The notes under the pieces were generated by a model that was not told the origin of the DNA, searched no databases, and saw nothing but the letters and a program-made list of their open reading frames with translations. Below, one piece after another: positions 8,911 through 17,895 of a stretch of DNA of 64,000 nucleotides (the stretch's first letter is position 1; every line of letters starts with the position of its first letter). The DNA lies in assembly GCF_000789255.1 (NCBI RefSeq), contig NZ_CP009552.1, positions 1,426,001-1,490,000 on the forward strand, written 5' to 3'. The position numbers and the translations under genes were made by a program. The DNA comes from Geoglobus acetivorans. GTDB lineage: Archaea > Halobacteriota > Archaeoglobi > Archaeoglobales > Archaeoglobaceae.

Positions 8911-9959
8911 ACCATCACCAGCTGCTCCTTAATCTCATCCACACTCATACTGCTCTCCTTGCCCCTCGCTATGATTCTGAGGTTGTCCACTTCAACCTTC
9001 TTGAGAATCATATACGCAAGAACGGGGAGTATCGACAGCGGATAGTTATGGGACTTTCTGAGCATCTTTTCAGCCCAGTTTTTCGTGAGCATGTTTTCGA
9101 TCTTGGACACCGGCTGTGTTCCGATCATCTCCTTCACGCCATCAACGAACCAGTACCCCTCCAGAGACTTAACAAGCTCATCAATGTCCATTGCCGCGAG
9201 TCTTCTTGCCTCATCCTCGGATAGCTGATATCCATGGGGAATGATTCGTCCTGCAATCTCTTCGACAGTTGCTCCTTCCTTTTTCAGCCGGAGAATCGTC
9301 TTGACGTTGGTGATATCGATCTCCATCCTTATGGAGTCTATGAAATATTTCATATCTATGCTCTCTGCACTGAGCCTTGCAAGAGACGTGTAGTAGAACT
9401 TGTCGAGTTCATCCTCAACAACGGACAGCTTCTCTCCGTGCAGAAGCTTCTCGAGAATCGGGTAGAACGGCTTCCCCCTGAACACCTCCACAATCTCCTC
9501 GACGCTTTCTCTGGCAATGAGGGACTTAAAGAACTCTTCGTCGAATTCTCCCGCTGGTATAAGTGTCCCTTCAATTTCTTCGTCAGAAAAACCAAACATC
9601 TTGCCCCTTATAACGTTCTTTATGTTCCAGTAGTCCATTTTCCTGAGATAGAGGACAATCAGGTCCCTTGGCAGACCCTTTGAGATCCTGATTAACTTCC
9701 TGTAAGTTCTGGCAAGATTGAGGGAAAGAGCCTGGTCAATAAGGTCAACGCCAGAATAGCGATATGCCAGCTCATCTATTTCCTTTTTGTATTCAGTCTC
9801 TTCGAGATACCTCGCAATTTCGTTGAGATCCATATTGAGAAGCTTCGGGTATTCTTCCTCAGGTATGAGCTTCCTTTTCATCACTCGAACTCTGGCAACA
9901 ATATATGCCCACTCAGAAATCTTTGTTCTCCTTATTATCTTTGAAATCATTTTCATCAC
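8907..9959 (-). CDS. atpC: A-type ATP synthase subunit C
   Basis: The 350-residue alpha-helical cone subunit that links the central stalk to the membrane c-ring. It matches the V-ATPase d / A-ATPase C family, with EWAYIVARVRVMKRKLIP near the start and the NIKNVIRGKMFG repeat in the first half. Three internally related helical segments are typical of the family. It overlaps atpE (ATGA) upstream and atpF downstream. Confidence 0.94.
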   Translation of the reverse strand: MMKMISKIIRRTKISEWAYIVARVRVMKRKLIPEEEYPKLLNMDLNEIARYLEETEYKKEIDELAYRYSGVDLIDQALSLNLARTYRKLIRISKGLPRDLIVLYLRKMDYWNIKNVIRGKMFGFSDEEIEGTLIPAGEFDEEFFKSLIARESVEEIVEVFRGKPFYPILEKLLHGEKLSVVEDELDKFYYTSLARLSAESIDMKYFIDSIRMEIDITNVKTILRLKKEGATVEEIAGRIIPHGYQLSEDEARRLAAMDIDELVKSLEGYWFVDGVKEMIGTQPVSKIENMLTKNWAEKMLRKSHNYPLSILPVLAYMILKKVEVDNLRIIARGKESSMSVDEIKEQLVMV

Positions 9960-10516
9960 CCGAAGAGCTTCTCGTATATATCCTTCATCTTAGACTCGTA
10001 AAGCTCCTGAAGGAGGTTATCAAACGTCAGATTTATTCTGTACTCACCATCCTTCGTTTCAAGCACAACTCCGCCAAGGCACTCAATATTTCCCGCATAT
10101 TCCAGATTCGTGAGTTTCTTTACAATTGCTTCGTCCCTCTCGTTCGAATAAACAACATACTCTCCATCGCCATACTTCTCCAGCAGAGCCTTAAGCAGCG
10201 CTTCCCGGTCACCATCGTCCAGGTTCCTGACCCTGTCAACGAGCGTCTGATAAACCTTCTCAACCACTTCTCTTTTCCTCGCAAGCTCTTCCTTCTTCAT
10301 TTCGAGATTTATTCCTGAAATCTCCTGCCTCCTGAGCCTCTCAACTTCCTTCTCTGCTTCTTCTCTCGCCTTCTTCAGAATTTCATTGGCCTCCTCTCTT
10401 GCATCCTGAATTATTTTCTCCGCTTCCTCTTCTCCAGACCTCTTAATCTCCGCAATCTGCTGCTGCCCCTTCCTGACTATCTCCTCAATTATTGGTTCCA
10501 GTGGCATTGTCTGCAC
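9956..10516 (-). CDS. atpE: A-type ATP synthase subunit E (peripheral stalk)
   Basis: Peripheral-stalk subunit of 186 residues. The N-terminal half is a long charged helix rich in Glu, Lys and Ala (AEKIIQDAREEANEILKKA), which pairs with subunit H as a coiled coil. The C-terminal half is a globular alpha/beta domain with GGVVLETKDGEYRI that contacts the A3B3 head. It overlaps atpC by four bases. Confidence 0.94.
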   Translation of the reverse strand: MQTMPLEPIIEEIVRKGQQQIAEIKRSGEEEAEKIIQDAREEANEILKKAREEAEKEVERLRRQEISGINLEMKKEELARKREVVEKVYQTLVDRVRNLDDGDREALLKALLEKYGDGEYVVYSNERDEAIVKKLTNLEYAGNIECLGGVVLETKDGEYRINLTFDNLLQELYESKMKDIYEKLFG

Positions 10517-10542
10517 CTCTAAAAAAAATGGGTTTGCTGAAG

Positions 10543-10758
10543 TTACATGAACATCAGCAGGAACGCAACGACAAGGCCGAAGATGACAATTGTTTCTGGG
10601 ATAACGGTCATCAGCAGACCTCTACCGAAGAACCCAGGATCTTCGGCCATTGCACCTACAGCAGCAGCACCAATTCCCTGCTCACCAAGACCAGCACCAA
10701 TTCCAGCCAGACCAACAGCCAGACCAGCTCCAACAGCCACCATACCTTCAACCGCCAT
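10543..10758 (-). CDS. atpK: A-type ATP synthase subunit K (c-ring proteolipid)
   Basis: Two-helix proteolipid of 71 residues, the rotor ring subunit. Helix 1 is Gly/Ala-rich (GAGLAVGLAGIGAGLGEQGIG) and helix 2 contains the conserved carboxylate in VIPETIVIFGLV. A Gln sits beside the loop-side Glu in helix 1 (GEQG), so sodium-type coordination cannot be excluded. Ion specificity cannot be settled by eye. The single-hairpin size is the simple archaeal form. It lies between atpI and atpE. Confidence 0.93.
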   Translation of the reverse strand: MAVEGMVAVGAGLAVGLAGIGAGLGEQGIGAAAVGAMAEDPGFFGRGLLMTVIPETIVIFGLVVAFLLMFM

Positions 10759-10775
10759 TTACAACACCTCCATTT

Positions 10776-12725
10776 TTAATCCTCTTTTGTATATTTTCTC
10801 CTCCTACCAAAGGGGCTGTAAAGTTTGCCCCCACCTTCAAAGAACTTAACAAAAAACTCTACATAGTGCAATCGAAGGCTCTGCAACCCCGGATCGAGGA
10901 TACCGAGGAGAATGTTTATGACATGCCCTATAAGGAACACAACGATTGCCACAACAATTCCTACGGGCCCCGAAGGCCAGAGCATTTCAAAAGCCATGTA
11001 GTTGAACGCTATTGCAAAGCCAACACTGGCAAGACCAACAGCCAGCAATCGAGCGTAGCTGATTGTGTTGCTGAGAAGCGTGAGATACTCGATCAGAAAC
11101 ATCGGACCCTCGCCAATGATCGTGAGAATCGCCCAGCCTGCAATGAATGGCATTGCAAGCAGATATGCTGCGTTCATCTGGAACACAGGTACTCCAGCGA
11201 TATTATTGACTATGAAACCCGTGATAATCAGAGCTATGCTGATCAGAGCCATCAACCAGTTGAACTTCTCTTCAACTGCATGCTTCCATCCGTGTTCCTT
11301 AGCAACATTTCTGATACCAATCACGTACGCCAGAGCCATGTGAAGAACACCTATTGCTATGGTGAGGACCAGCAGCTTTGGCGCATCATGAAGTCTGTTT
11401 GCAACTGGATGCATCTCTGCAAAATAGCGTGCAATTTCACTTTCATGGCCCAGGAGCTTGGCGAAAAGCGATTCCTCTCCGAACAGCTCAAATCCAAAGA
11501 ATTCGCCGTATACAAACCCGAACACAATCGTGGAGATTGCAGAATAGTTGAGAACCTTGAGCAATGCCTGCCAGCCCTCTGTTTTGAACTTCGTTGAAAG
11601 CCAGAGACCAAGCCCCAGAATGACGAGACCGTAACCGATATCTCCGAGCATAAAGCCAAAGAATATCGGGAACAGCACTGCCATTATCAGTGTTGGATCA
11701 ACTTCACCATATTTTGGAACAGCATACGAGGTCGTGAGAAGTTCAAAGGGCTTCGCAAATCCCGGATTTTTCATTGCTGTTGGTGGGTCCCACCTTGAAT
11801 CACTTATCTTAAGGGCAACCACTTTGCCAGCGCTTACCTCCTTAAGATGCTTCTCAAATTCGTCAAACCTCTCCTCAGGCACATAACCTACCAGTACAAA
11901 AGCATACTTGGATGTTGCGGCCTTCAGCGGAAGTTCACTCTTCTCAAGCTCTATGCTCAGATACTCCTCAAGAGCAAGGAGCAGATCAAGATTCTCCCCC
12001 TCATACCTCTTAAGCTCATCATTCAGCTTCTCAAGCTCGTTTCTCAGAGACCTCTCTTCCTCCTCAAGCTGTTTCAGCCGTTCATCATAACTCACAGAGA
12101 TCTCGGGAACCTGAATTTCTCTAAAGGCGAATTCCTGAAGTACTTTGAGAACGTCATCAGCATGGTCATTTCTGACGAAGACGGCAACAACCGTCTCACC
12201 ATCGTACTCTGCCGTGAAAACCTCCAGCTCTTTTGTTACCCCAATCAGCTTTTCAAATGGGTTTGCTTTTACGAAACCCACAAAGACAGAAAGGTTTCTG
12301 TATCCGGTCAGCAACTCAGATGGGACTCCAAGAGCCTTCAAAGGATAAATAACTCTTCTCTCGTCGGCAATCCTCCTTAGTCCCTCCTCTATCGCCCTTA
12401 TCCTGTTAATCCTCGAAGTTATCAGTTCCTCAAGCTCGCCAACTTTTTTGTCGAGTTCTCTATCCAGTTCGCTTACACTGAAGGTCCTTTCCGGCTCGTA
12501 ACCATCCTTAATTCCGGCATGAGACAGGAGGGACCTCACAGTCACAAGGAACTTTGAAAGCCGGGAGGCTTTTTCAAGTGGCTCACCAATCCTGAAGTAC
12601 TCGTCCTCTTCACTGTAATCCTCGATATGCAGACTGCTGAGCCTGTAAAGAGCATTTGAGGTTACCTCAAGATATTCCTTCGGTCCCACTACCGAAACTT
12701 TAACCATCCTCACAGGCTCAAGCAT
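10776..12725 (-). CDS. atpI: A-type ATP synthase subunit I (a subunit, membrane stator)
   Basis: Stator subunit of 649 residues. The N-terminal half is soluble and coiled-coil rich (residues about 90-260). The C-terminal half has seven to eight transmembrane helices. The membrane part includes FFGFMLGDIGYGL and the SYARLLAVGLA segment, whose Arg is the conserved ion-path arginine. It overlaps atpH by 8 bases upstream and lies 17 bases before atpK. Confidence 0.95.
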   Translation of the reverse strand: MLEPVRMVKVSVVGPKEYLEVTSNALYRLSSLHIEDYSEEDEYFRIGEPLEKASRLSKFLVTVRSLLSHAGIKDGYEPERTFSVSELDRELDKKVGELEELITSRINRIRAIEEGLRRIADERRVIYPLKALGVPSELLTGYRNLSVFVGFVKANPFEKLIGVTKELEVFTAEYDGETVVAVFVRNDHADDVLKVLQEFAFREIQVPEISVSYDERLKQLEEEERSLRNELEKLNDELKRYEGENLDLLLALEEYLSIELEKSELPLKAATSKYAFVLVGYVPEERFDEFEKHLKEVSAGKVVALKISDSRWDPPTAMKNPGFAKPFELLTTSYAVPKYGEVDPTLIMAVLFPIFFGFMLGDIGYGLVILGLGLWLSTKFKTEGWQALLKVLNYSAISTIVFGFVYGEFFGFELFGEESLFAKLLGHESEIARYFAEMHPVANRLHDAPKLLVLTIAIGVLHMALAYVIGIRNVAKEHGWKHAVEEKFNWLMALISIALIITGFIVNNIAGVPVFQMNAAYLLAMPFIAGWAILTIIGEGPMFLIEYLTLLSNTISYARLLAVGLASVGFAIAFNYMAFEMLWPSGPVGIVVAIVVFLIGHVINILLGILDPGLQSLRLHYVEFFVKFFEGGGKLYSPFGRRRKYTKED

Positions 12726-13047
12726 TTTGGATCATCCTCTTGAATTCATCATAGAGGAAGTTAACAACATCATCAACCCGCGATTCACCCCTCTTCACGA
12801 TTTCATTTATCTCTGCCATTCTCTTTTCCCTGATTTTCTCCTTTTCCGCCTCTATCTCTGCTCTCGCTTTCTCGATGACATCCGCCTTTATCTTTGCCGC
12901 CTCCTTATTAGCATCCTCGATAATCTTCCTCGCTTCATCCTTAGCAGAAAGAATTTTCTTCTTCCTTTCCTCTTCGGCCTGCCTGATCTCTTCTTCAATT
13001 TTCTGCTCGGTCTCTTTTATTTTTTTAAGGATCTCTGTTTTTTCCAT
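12718..13047 (-). CDS. atpH: A-type ATP synthase subunit H (peripheral stalk)
   Basis: A 109-residue, almost entirely helical and charged protein that pairs with subunit E to form the peripheral stalks. Heptad-like Lys/Glu/Ala patterning runs through its length. It is the first gene of the ATP synthase operon: a ggggtg ribosome binding site lies just before the ATG, and a TATA-like box about 60 bases upstream. Sequence is low-complexity, so the assignment relies on its position at the head of the operon as well as on its pattern. Confidence 0.9.
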   Translation of the reverse strand: MEKTEILKKIKETEQKIEEEIRQAEEERKKKILSAKDEARKIIEDANKEAAKIKADVIEKARAEIEAEKEKIREKRMAEINEIVKRGESRVDDVVNFLYDEFKRMIQNA

Positions 13048-13105
13048 GACATTTCACCCCATAAAAGTAAGTCTATGCTACAGCGTTCCTTGCAACAACG
13101 GTGTG

Positions 13106-13114
13106 ATATTTAAG
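13106..13114 (-). promoter_or_regulatory. TATA-like element of the ATP synthase operon
   Basis: On the minus strand cttaaatat lies in the 96-base gap between moeA and atpH, about 60 bases before the atpH start. This leaves room for a short leader with the ggggtg ribosome binding site. All nine subunit genes plus the three genes behind atpD could be read from here, since no gap in the block exceeds 27 bases. Confidence 0.45.
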
Positions 13115-13143
13115 GATTTTCTTTTTTCACAATTATTAGAAAA

Positions 13144-14319
13144 TCAAAGAGGGAAAACCCTGACCGATTCACCCCTCTCAACCACCTCGGTGTTTTCGTC
13201 AATTATCGTATAGCAATTCGCTTTTGTAATGCTGCTCAGAATTCCAGAACCGTAAGATGATATAGGCTGAGCGACCATTCTGCCGAAATCGACTCTCAAC
13301 CGGACGAAACTCGTAAAGCCTGCCTTTGAATAAATGTTATCAGAAACTCTGGCAAAAAACGACATATCTTCGCTAAATCCAAGCATTTTCTGTATTGCCG
13401 GTTTGAGAAAGAGGTAAGCTGATGCAACGCATGCCGCCGGAAAACCGGGCAGTGCAAGAACAGGTGTGTCATCCACCATGGCAAACAGTGTTGGTTTCCC
13501 GGGCCTCAAAGCCACACCTCTGAAAACAACATCTCCAAGCGTGTCCAGGACGCTGTATACAAGGTCCCTTTTCCCCACTGACGTGCCGCCCGTTGTAACC
13601 ACCAGATCATAATCTCCGGCATTTTCAAAGATTCTCCCGAGCTGGGATACCTCATCCCTCACGATGTCAGTAACTTCAGCATCAGCACCCCATTCTCTCA
13701 GATATGCGGCAATCATTATTCCGTTGCTCTCGTAAACCTTCCCCTCAACCAGGCGCTCTCCTGGCTTCAGAAGCTCGTCACCGGTGGGAACGACAAGAAC
13801 CCTCGGCCTTCTGAAGACCTCAACACTCTCCACGCCCGCACTTCTGAGCAGGGCAATGCTGTGTGCCCTGAGCAGTGTTCCCTTTTCAGCAATTACATCT
13901 CCTTTCCTGACATCTTCTCCTCTCAGCCCGACGTTTTCATGTTTTCTCACAGCTTTGTAAACCGCAACAAAGCCTTCGATTTCCTCAGTGTCTTCAACCC
14001 TGACAACAGCATCAAAACCCTCTGGGAGGGGGTCGCCTGTGTGCACCCACACAGCATTCCTGCCCTTTTCGAGCAAAACAGGATTCATTCTTCCAGCCTG
14101 TTTGACCTCTGCGTGTCGGACAGCAAAGCCATCCATTGCTGCCCTGTTGTAATGGGGTATGTCTATCCCGGACATAACATCTCCGGCAAGAATTCGCATG
14201 TGTGCATCTTCAATAGGAAGAGTTTCAACGTCCTCACTGCCAAAAGGTTCTATTCTTTCAAGAAGCCTGCGTTTTGCCTCCTCAACACTCGTAAGGCTCC
14301 CAAACAGCATCTCAACCAC
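13144..14319 (-). CDS. moeA: molybdopterin molybdotransferase MoeA
   Basis: Inserts molybdate (or tungstate) into adenylylated molybdopterin. The 391 residues show the MoeA layout: ALPIEDAH-like N-terminus (LPIEDAHMRILAGDV), YNRAAMDGFAVR, the central TTGGTSVGKRD motif of the MogA-like domain, RPGKPTLFA, and LPGFPAACVASA. Its start overlaps the MoaD-like gene by 8 bases, so the two products are probably made together. A second cofactor gene, mobB, lies at 53.3 kb. Enzymes needing the cofactor are not in this window. Confidence 0.94.
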   Translation of the reverse strand: MVEMLFGSLTSVEEAKRRLLERIEPFGSEDVETLPIEDAHMRILAGDVMSGIDIPHYNRAAMDGFAVRHAEVKQAGRMNPVLLEKGRNAVWVHTGDPLPEGFDAVVRVEDTEEIEGFVAVYKAVRKHENVGLRGEDVRKGDVIAEKGTLLRAHSIALLRSAGVESVEVFRRPRVLVVPTGDELLKPGERLVEGKVYESNGIMIAAYLREWGADAEVTDIVRDEVSQLGRIFENAGDYDLVVTTGGTSVGKRDLVYSVLDTLGDVVFRGVALRPGKPTLFAMVDDTPVLALPGFPAACVASAYLFLKPAIQKMLGFSEDMSFFARVSDNIYSKAGFTSFVRLRVDFGRMVAQPISSYGSGILSSITKANCYTIIDENTEVVERGESVRVFPL

Positions 14320-14557
14320 CGCTCACCGGAGGTAAAAGGGCAACGACGTCTTCGCTCTCCAACCTCAGATTTGTATCTTTCGCCTGCCTTCCGTTGACCA
14401 TGATTATAGCATAACTGTAGAGCTTTTCCATTCCCGGATACCTGAGTTTGAGATTTTCCAAAAGCTCCTCAAGCGTTTTAGCCTCAATCTCCAGATCGTT
14501 CGTGCCAGCAACCTCCCTGAAATTTGCAAAAAACTTTACCCTGACCACGCCACTCAC
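14312..14557 (-). CDS. MoaD / ThiS-type ubiquitin-like protein
   Basis: An 81-residue beta-grasp protein ending in Gly-Gly (PPVSGG), the terminus used for thiocarboxylation or conjugation. In context with moeA the likely role is the sulfur carrier of molybdopterin synthase. Archaeal proteins of this size can also act as SAMP protein modifiers, so either role or both is possible. It is coupled by ATGA overlap to the Clp-fold protease gene upstream and by 8 bases to moeA. Confidence 0.87.
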   Translation of the reverse strand: MSGVVRVKFFANFREVAGTNDLEIEAKTLEELLENLKLRYPGMEKLYSYAIIMVNGRQAKDTNLRLESEDVVALLPPVSGG

Positions 14558-15408
14558 CTTCCCGCCTTTCCCCTGTCTCCATGGCTGGGAACGAATTCAA
14601 CGCCCGGGTGCCTCTGCATTATTGGCTGAGAGTAGAGGTCCATAAGCTCATACACCTCCTCCGGCACATCAGTTGAAACGTTCAGCCCAAATTCCTCAAC
14701 GACACGGTACGTGAGCGGATAATCATGGGTCCACTTTCCCTCAGTCAGGATTCTGGCTATCTCTTCAGCCTTTTTATCCCCCACCTTATCTTTAAGCAGT
14801 GAAAAAACAAGATCTCTCACCTGATTGATTGCTTTTTCGGCTATATCTGCCATTATTACTGTCTGATCATCGATGTCCTTTACGTCCTTCTTTTCCAGAA
14901 CTTTCAGGATGGATGGGGCAGGGTAGTTCATCAACTGCGGATCCACGGGACCAAGAACCGCATGGGGGTCCATGATAATCTCATCAGCAGCAAGAGCAAT
15001 CAGCGTACCGCCGCTCATCGCATAGTGCGGAACTATAACAGTGGTCTTTGCCGGGTGCTCGTGAATTGCTCTGGCTATCTGGGTTGCAGCGAGAACAAGC
15101 CCACCAGGAGTGTGGATTATGAGATCTATGGGTTTGTCCTTTGGCGTACTTCTTATTGCCCGGAGAACCTTCTCGGAATCATCAATATCAATGTATCTGT
15201 AAATTGGAATCCCAAGGAAACCGACGCTCTCCTGCCTGTGGATCAGGGTTATAACGTTGCTCCCCCTTTTTTCAGCCAGTTTTTGCAGAACCTTTCTTCT
15301 CGTATTGAAAAGCATTTGCTGCCTCATCTGGGGGGCAAATAGCAGATAGAAAAAGAGCAGAAACCAGATTATGGACAGGGGATCGTACATAATTCTGAGC
15401 TTTCTCAA
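14554..15408 (-). CDS. SDH-family Clp-fold serine protease, membrane-anchored (DUF114)
   Basis: A 284-residue protein with one N-terminal transmembrane helix (about residues 10-26), then a ClpP/crotonase-fold domain. The nucleophile region YAMSGGTLIALAADEI is visible, with IIHTPGGLVLAA earlier and VDPQL later. Homologues are annotated as SDH-family Clp-fold serine proteinases for the Ser-Asp-His set. Substrates are unknown. It may process membrane proteins. It sits at the head of the MoaD-MoeA pair by ATGA overlap, a linkage that need not mean shared function. A start a few codons further in is possible. Confidence 0.85.
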   Translation of the reverse strand: MRKLRIMYDPLSIIWFLLFFYLLFAPQMRQQMLFNTRRKVLQKLAEKRGSNVITLIHRQESVGFLGIPIYRYIDIDDSEKVLRAIRSTPKDKPIDLIIHTPGGLVLAATQIARAIHEHPAKTTVIVPHYAMSGGTLIALAADEIIMDPHAVLGPVDPQLMNYPAPSILKVLEKKDVKDIDDQTVIMADIAEKAINQVRDLVFSLLKDKVGDKKAEEIARILTEGKWTHDYPLTYRVVEEFGLNVSTDVPEEVYELMDLYSQPIMQRHPGVEFVPSHGDRGKAGR

Positions 15409-15444
15409 TACTATAAAACTCTTTTGGAACTCTCCAGGGACATA

Positions 15445-15855
15445 TTACGGCCTGAACATTACCTGAGACGTGGTTTTCAGCTTTTTCCTGATTCTTTGCA
15501 TCTCGTACGAATAGAGCATCATGATGTTGTCAACATACCTGTCAAATCCAAACGCCTTCTCAATAAACTCGGCATGCCTCCTGTCCCGGACATATATTAC
15601 ATACTCTCCCCCGATGCTTGCCATTTCGAGGATTATCGGGATCATAAATCTGTCCTGCTCGAATTCATCCACGTAACAGGCTATAAACTCCAGCTCCTCC
15701 CGTTCTATGTAGTAATCTATTCCATCCCTGCCCCGGATTTCGGGACTATCCATTTCAAGCAGTGCTTTCAGACTCTTTCTTTTTTCAGGCAGGTGTCGGT
15801 TTATTGTCTCAACCAGCTTGAAAAGTGTTCTTTCACCAATCTCCATCATATCCAC
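15445..15855 (-). CDS. DUF61 family protein
   Basis: Uncharacterised archaeal DUF61/UPF0216 family, 136 residues. The match rests on INRHLPEKRKSL near residue 18, RDGIDYYIEREEL in the middle, and MIPIILEM later. The family is largely restricted to archaea and its function is not established. It overlaps the end of the SAM hydrolase gene by 10 bases, so the two are translated from one message. Confidence 0.8.
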   Translation of the reverse strand: MDMMEIGERTLFKLVETINRHLPEKRKSLKALLEMDSPEIRGRDGIDYYIEREELEFIACYVDEFEQDRFMIPIILEMASIGGEYVIYVRDRRHAEFIEKAFGFDRYVDNIMMLYSYEMQRIRKKLKTTSQVMFRP

Positions 15856-16604
15856 CCCAGTTCGATATTCCCGAAGTCAACGTTGAAATGCCTTGAAAAA
15901 TTATCCTCCCTCAAACTGAGCTCGAGGGTGTTGAAACTCCCGATTATTGCGAGAGGTTTTCCCCTCTCAACATCCTCGTATTTTTCGACGAGGGGAATCT
16001 CATGACCCCTATACATGAAACCAGTCACAGAATATTCCTCAATCTGATTTCTCGTTATGTTTGTCACAGCGTTCCCAAATCTGTCAATATGCACAACCCT
16101 CCCCACAATACGGCCACCCTCAACCCGTGCATCAAAAAGATCAAGCTTTACAGGCTCTCCTTTAAACCTTTCAAAATGTTCCATCCTGCCCTCTCTGATC
16201 AGCGCCCCCGCGGGAGCGAATATGTCCCTGCCATGAAAGGTGGACGAGAAAGCGCCAGAAAACTGACTCACAGATTCCTTAATCCTGAGGATTTTCCGTA
16301 TGCCGTCCTCAACAGCAGATGGAAAAGCGATGCCATTGTCCGGACAGACAAACCAGTAATTTTCAGTTTTGATGACTATCGCAGCCCTGTCACCACCGAC
16401 TCCCGGATCCACAACGCTGATGAAGATAGTTCCGGCTGGAAAGTATCTGTAAGCAGAGTGGAGCAAAAAAGCCCCTTCAAAAACGTTTTGAGGGTGGATG
16501 GAGTGCGTTAAATCAATAACTTCATCCTGTGTGATTTTCCTTATCACTCCTTTCATCACTCCGGGGTAGTAATCACCAAAGTCTGTAAGTAGTGCGATCA
16601 CCAT
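15846..16604 (-). CDS. S-adenosyl-L-methionine hydrolase / hydroxide adenosyltransferase (DUF62)
   Basis: A 252-residue member of the family that hydrolyses SAM to adenosine and methionine, related to fluorinase. Family markers are [17 protein letters not shown] at the start, [14 protein letters not shown], and CPDNG, followed by the C-terminal domain with [12 protein letters not shown]. The physiological reason for SAM hydrolysis in archaea is unclear. It overlaps the nitroreductase gene by 7 bases and DUF61 by 10. Confidence 0.92.
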   Translation of the reverse strand: MVIALLTDFGDYYPGVMKGVIRKITQDEVIDLTHSIHPQNVFEGAFLLHSAYRYFPAGTIFISVVDPGVGGDRAAIVIKTENYWFVCPDNGIAFPSAVEDGIRKILRIKESVSQFSGAFSSTFHGRDIFAPAGALIREGRMEHFERFKGEPVKLDLFDARVEGGRIVGRVVHIDRFGNAVTNITRNQIEEYSVTGFMYRGHEIPLVEKYEDVERGKPLAIIGSFNTLELSLREDNFSRHFNVDFGNIELGWI

Positions 16605-17116
16605 CTTTCCAAGTGGGTGAGTTCATCTATATTAAACCTTCTTCTTGCCTCCGGCGCCTCAGCAGGATAGCCTACAGGCAGAATTGCCGCTGGTCTTGCG
16701 TAGCTGGGAATTCCAAGGATCTCTGAGACCACCTCATCATCATAGGCCCCAATCCATACCGAAGCAAGACCCATGCAGTGTGCCGCAAGAAGGATGTTCT
16801 GAACTGCAGCTGCCGCATCCTGTTCGGCATAAATTTTCCCCCTGTCACCGTATACCTTCATGCTCCGGGGATAGTTTGCAACAACCACAATTACCACGGG
16901 CGCCTGAGCGATGAACATCTGCCTCAGTGAAGCGACCGCAAGTTTAAGTTTGGTCTCGTCATCTCTCACAACCACAAAATCTCTGGCCTGCAAATTTCCT
17001 GCGGAGGGGGCTGCGTTTCCGGCCTCAAGAAGCTTTCTGATCATCTCATCATCAACATCCTTTTTGAGAAATTTTCTGACAGACCTCCGGGAAAATATTG
17101 CATCAAGGCACTCCAT
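16598..17116 (-). CDS. nitroreductase family protein (FMN-dependent)
   Basis: A 172-residue NAD(P)H-FMN oxidoreductase of the nitroreductase fold. It shows the FMN-binding start [10 protein letters not shown], then [18 protein letters not shown], and [13 protein letters not shown] with a C-terminal LPVGYPAE. The physiological substrate cannot be read from sequence. It is the first gene of the block running to moeA and apparently leaderless: a TATA-like box lies about 25-33 bases before its ATG. Confidence 0.9.
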   Translation of the reverse strand: MECLDAIFSRRSVRKFLKKDVDDEMIRKLLEAGNAAPSAGNLQARDFVVVRDDETKLKLAVASLRQMFIAQAPVVIVVVANYPRSMKVYGDRGKIYAEQDAAAAVQNILLAAHCMGLASVWIGAYDDEVVSEILGIPSYARPAAILPVGYPAEAPEARRRFNIDELTHLERW

Positions 17117-17139
17117 ATTGTTTGTTCATGGGAAAAGAC

Positions 17140-17150
17140 CAATAAATTTC
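17140..17150 (-). promoter_or_regulatory. TATA-like element upstream of the nitroreductase operon
   Basis: On the minus strand aaatttatt lies roughly 25-33 bases before the nitroreductase ATG, the distance expected for an archaeal leaderless transcript. It probably drives nitroreductase, SAM hydrolase and DUF61, and perhaps the protease, MoaD and MoeA genes beyond a 36-base gap. Confidence 0.4.
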
Positions 17151-17178
17151 TTTCCTTTACCCACGATCAAAAAACCAG

Positions 17179-17307
17179 CTAATATAATATGCCCCGGATT
17201 TTTAACTGATGAAATGCTTCCCACCAGTACTTCACCCAGAGGTTACCGATGTCATCATGCCATACTCCGGGATACTCAACACAACCATGACCTGCACATA
17301 CGAACAC
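17179..17307 (-). CDS. possible 42-aa small protein in the nitroreductase-histone gap
   Basis: Candidate only. A GTG-started frame reads 42 residues with unusual composition: two Cys, four Trp, three His (FVCAGHGCVEYPGVWHDD, then LWVKYWWEAF). A ggaagg stretch lies a few bases before the GTG. Chance frames rarely give such a Trp/His-rich sequence with no low-complexity run. However, no overlap with a neighbour supports it and no family is recognised. The rest of the 340-base gap holds the two divergent promoters and nothing else visible. Confidence 0.3.
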   Translation of the reverse strand: MFVCAGHGCVEYPGVWHDDIGNLWVKYWWEAFHQLKIRGILY

Positions 17308-17412
17308 ACACCTTCCCGTAATTTTATCTAAAGAGTTGAATCGGTACAGGAATTAGCATACTTACCTAACGGGCGATAGAAGTAAACTGAAATGAAATCA
17401 CAACAGAATAAA

Positions 17413-17421
17413 ATTTATATA
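17413..17421 (+). promoter_or_regulatory. TATA box of the histone gene
   Basis: A strong archaeal TATA sequence (atttatata) lies 36-44 bases before the histone ATG. A ribosome binding site (gaggtgat, 17446-17453) precedes the start, giving a short leader. This is one of the clearest promoters in the window. Confidence 0.6.
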
Positions 17422-17456
17422 CCTCCAATTCATGAAAAGAGAATTGAGGTGATAAA

Positions 17457-17660
17457 ATGGCTGAGTTGCCACTTGCCCCAATCGACAGATTGATAAGAAA
17501 GGCTGGTGCTGAGAGAGTTAGCGAGGATGCAGTAGAAAAGATGGCTGAGGTCCTTGAAGAATACGCACTTCAGGTTGCAAAGAAAGCAGTCGAAATTGCA
17601 AAGCACGCAAACAGAAAGACTGTCAAGGCAGAGGACATCAAGCTTGCTCTCAGCATGTAA
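17457..17660 (+). CDS. archaeal histone (HMf-like)
   Basis: A 67-residue single histone-fold protein that compacts DNA as dimers and polymers. The start [19 protein letters not shown] and the end [16 protein letters not shown] are nearly invariant in archaeal histones, and three helices with two loops are recognisable. It stands alone with its own promoter and is followed by a T-rich stretch (17661-17682) that may terminate transcription. Confidence 0.97.
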   Translation: MAELPLAPIDRLIRKAGAERVSEDAVEKMAEVLEEYALQVAKKAVEIAKHANRKTVKAEDIKLALSM

Positions 17661-17690
17661 TTTTTCTTTTATTTTTATTTTTGATAGATT
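17661..17690 (+). terminator. T-rich terminator after the histone gene
   Basis: Immediately after the histone stop codon come runs of T (tttttcttttatttttattttt). Archaeal RNA polymerase terminates on such oligo-T tracts without a hairpin. No alternative role is apparent. Confidence 0.5.
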
Positions 17691-17895
17691 TAAAAAGCAA
17701 AGTCTTTACCAGGATGGCAGTATCAGCGGGATGTTGCAAGAAAGATGGTAGCTACGATGGTTGCAGATTTGCTCTCCACCTTCCGACTTTCCAGTCCTTT
17801 TTACTGGAATTTCTCCATTCATGAATAACAAAAATTTCCTGAAAGATATAATATTTTCTATTATTATTGCAGCGAGTATAGCAGGACATGCAACT

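Noticed and set aside
10650-11597. A 315-residue plus-strand frame opposite atpK and atpI
   Set aside because: Antisense to two clear ATP synthase genes, with a Gln/His-rich composition typical of shadow frames.
17200-17260. A box C-like sequence (atgatga, minus strand) suggesting a C/D small RNA
   Set aside because: No matching D or D' box at the right spacing was found.
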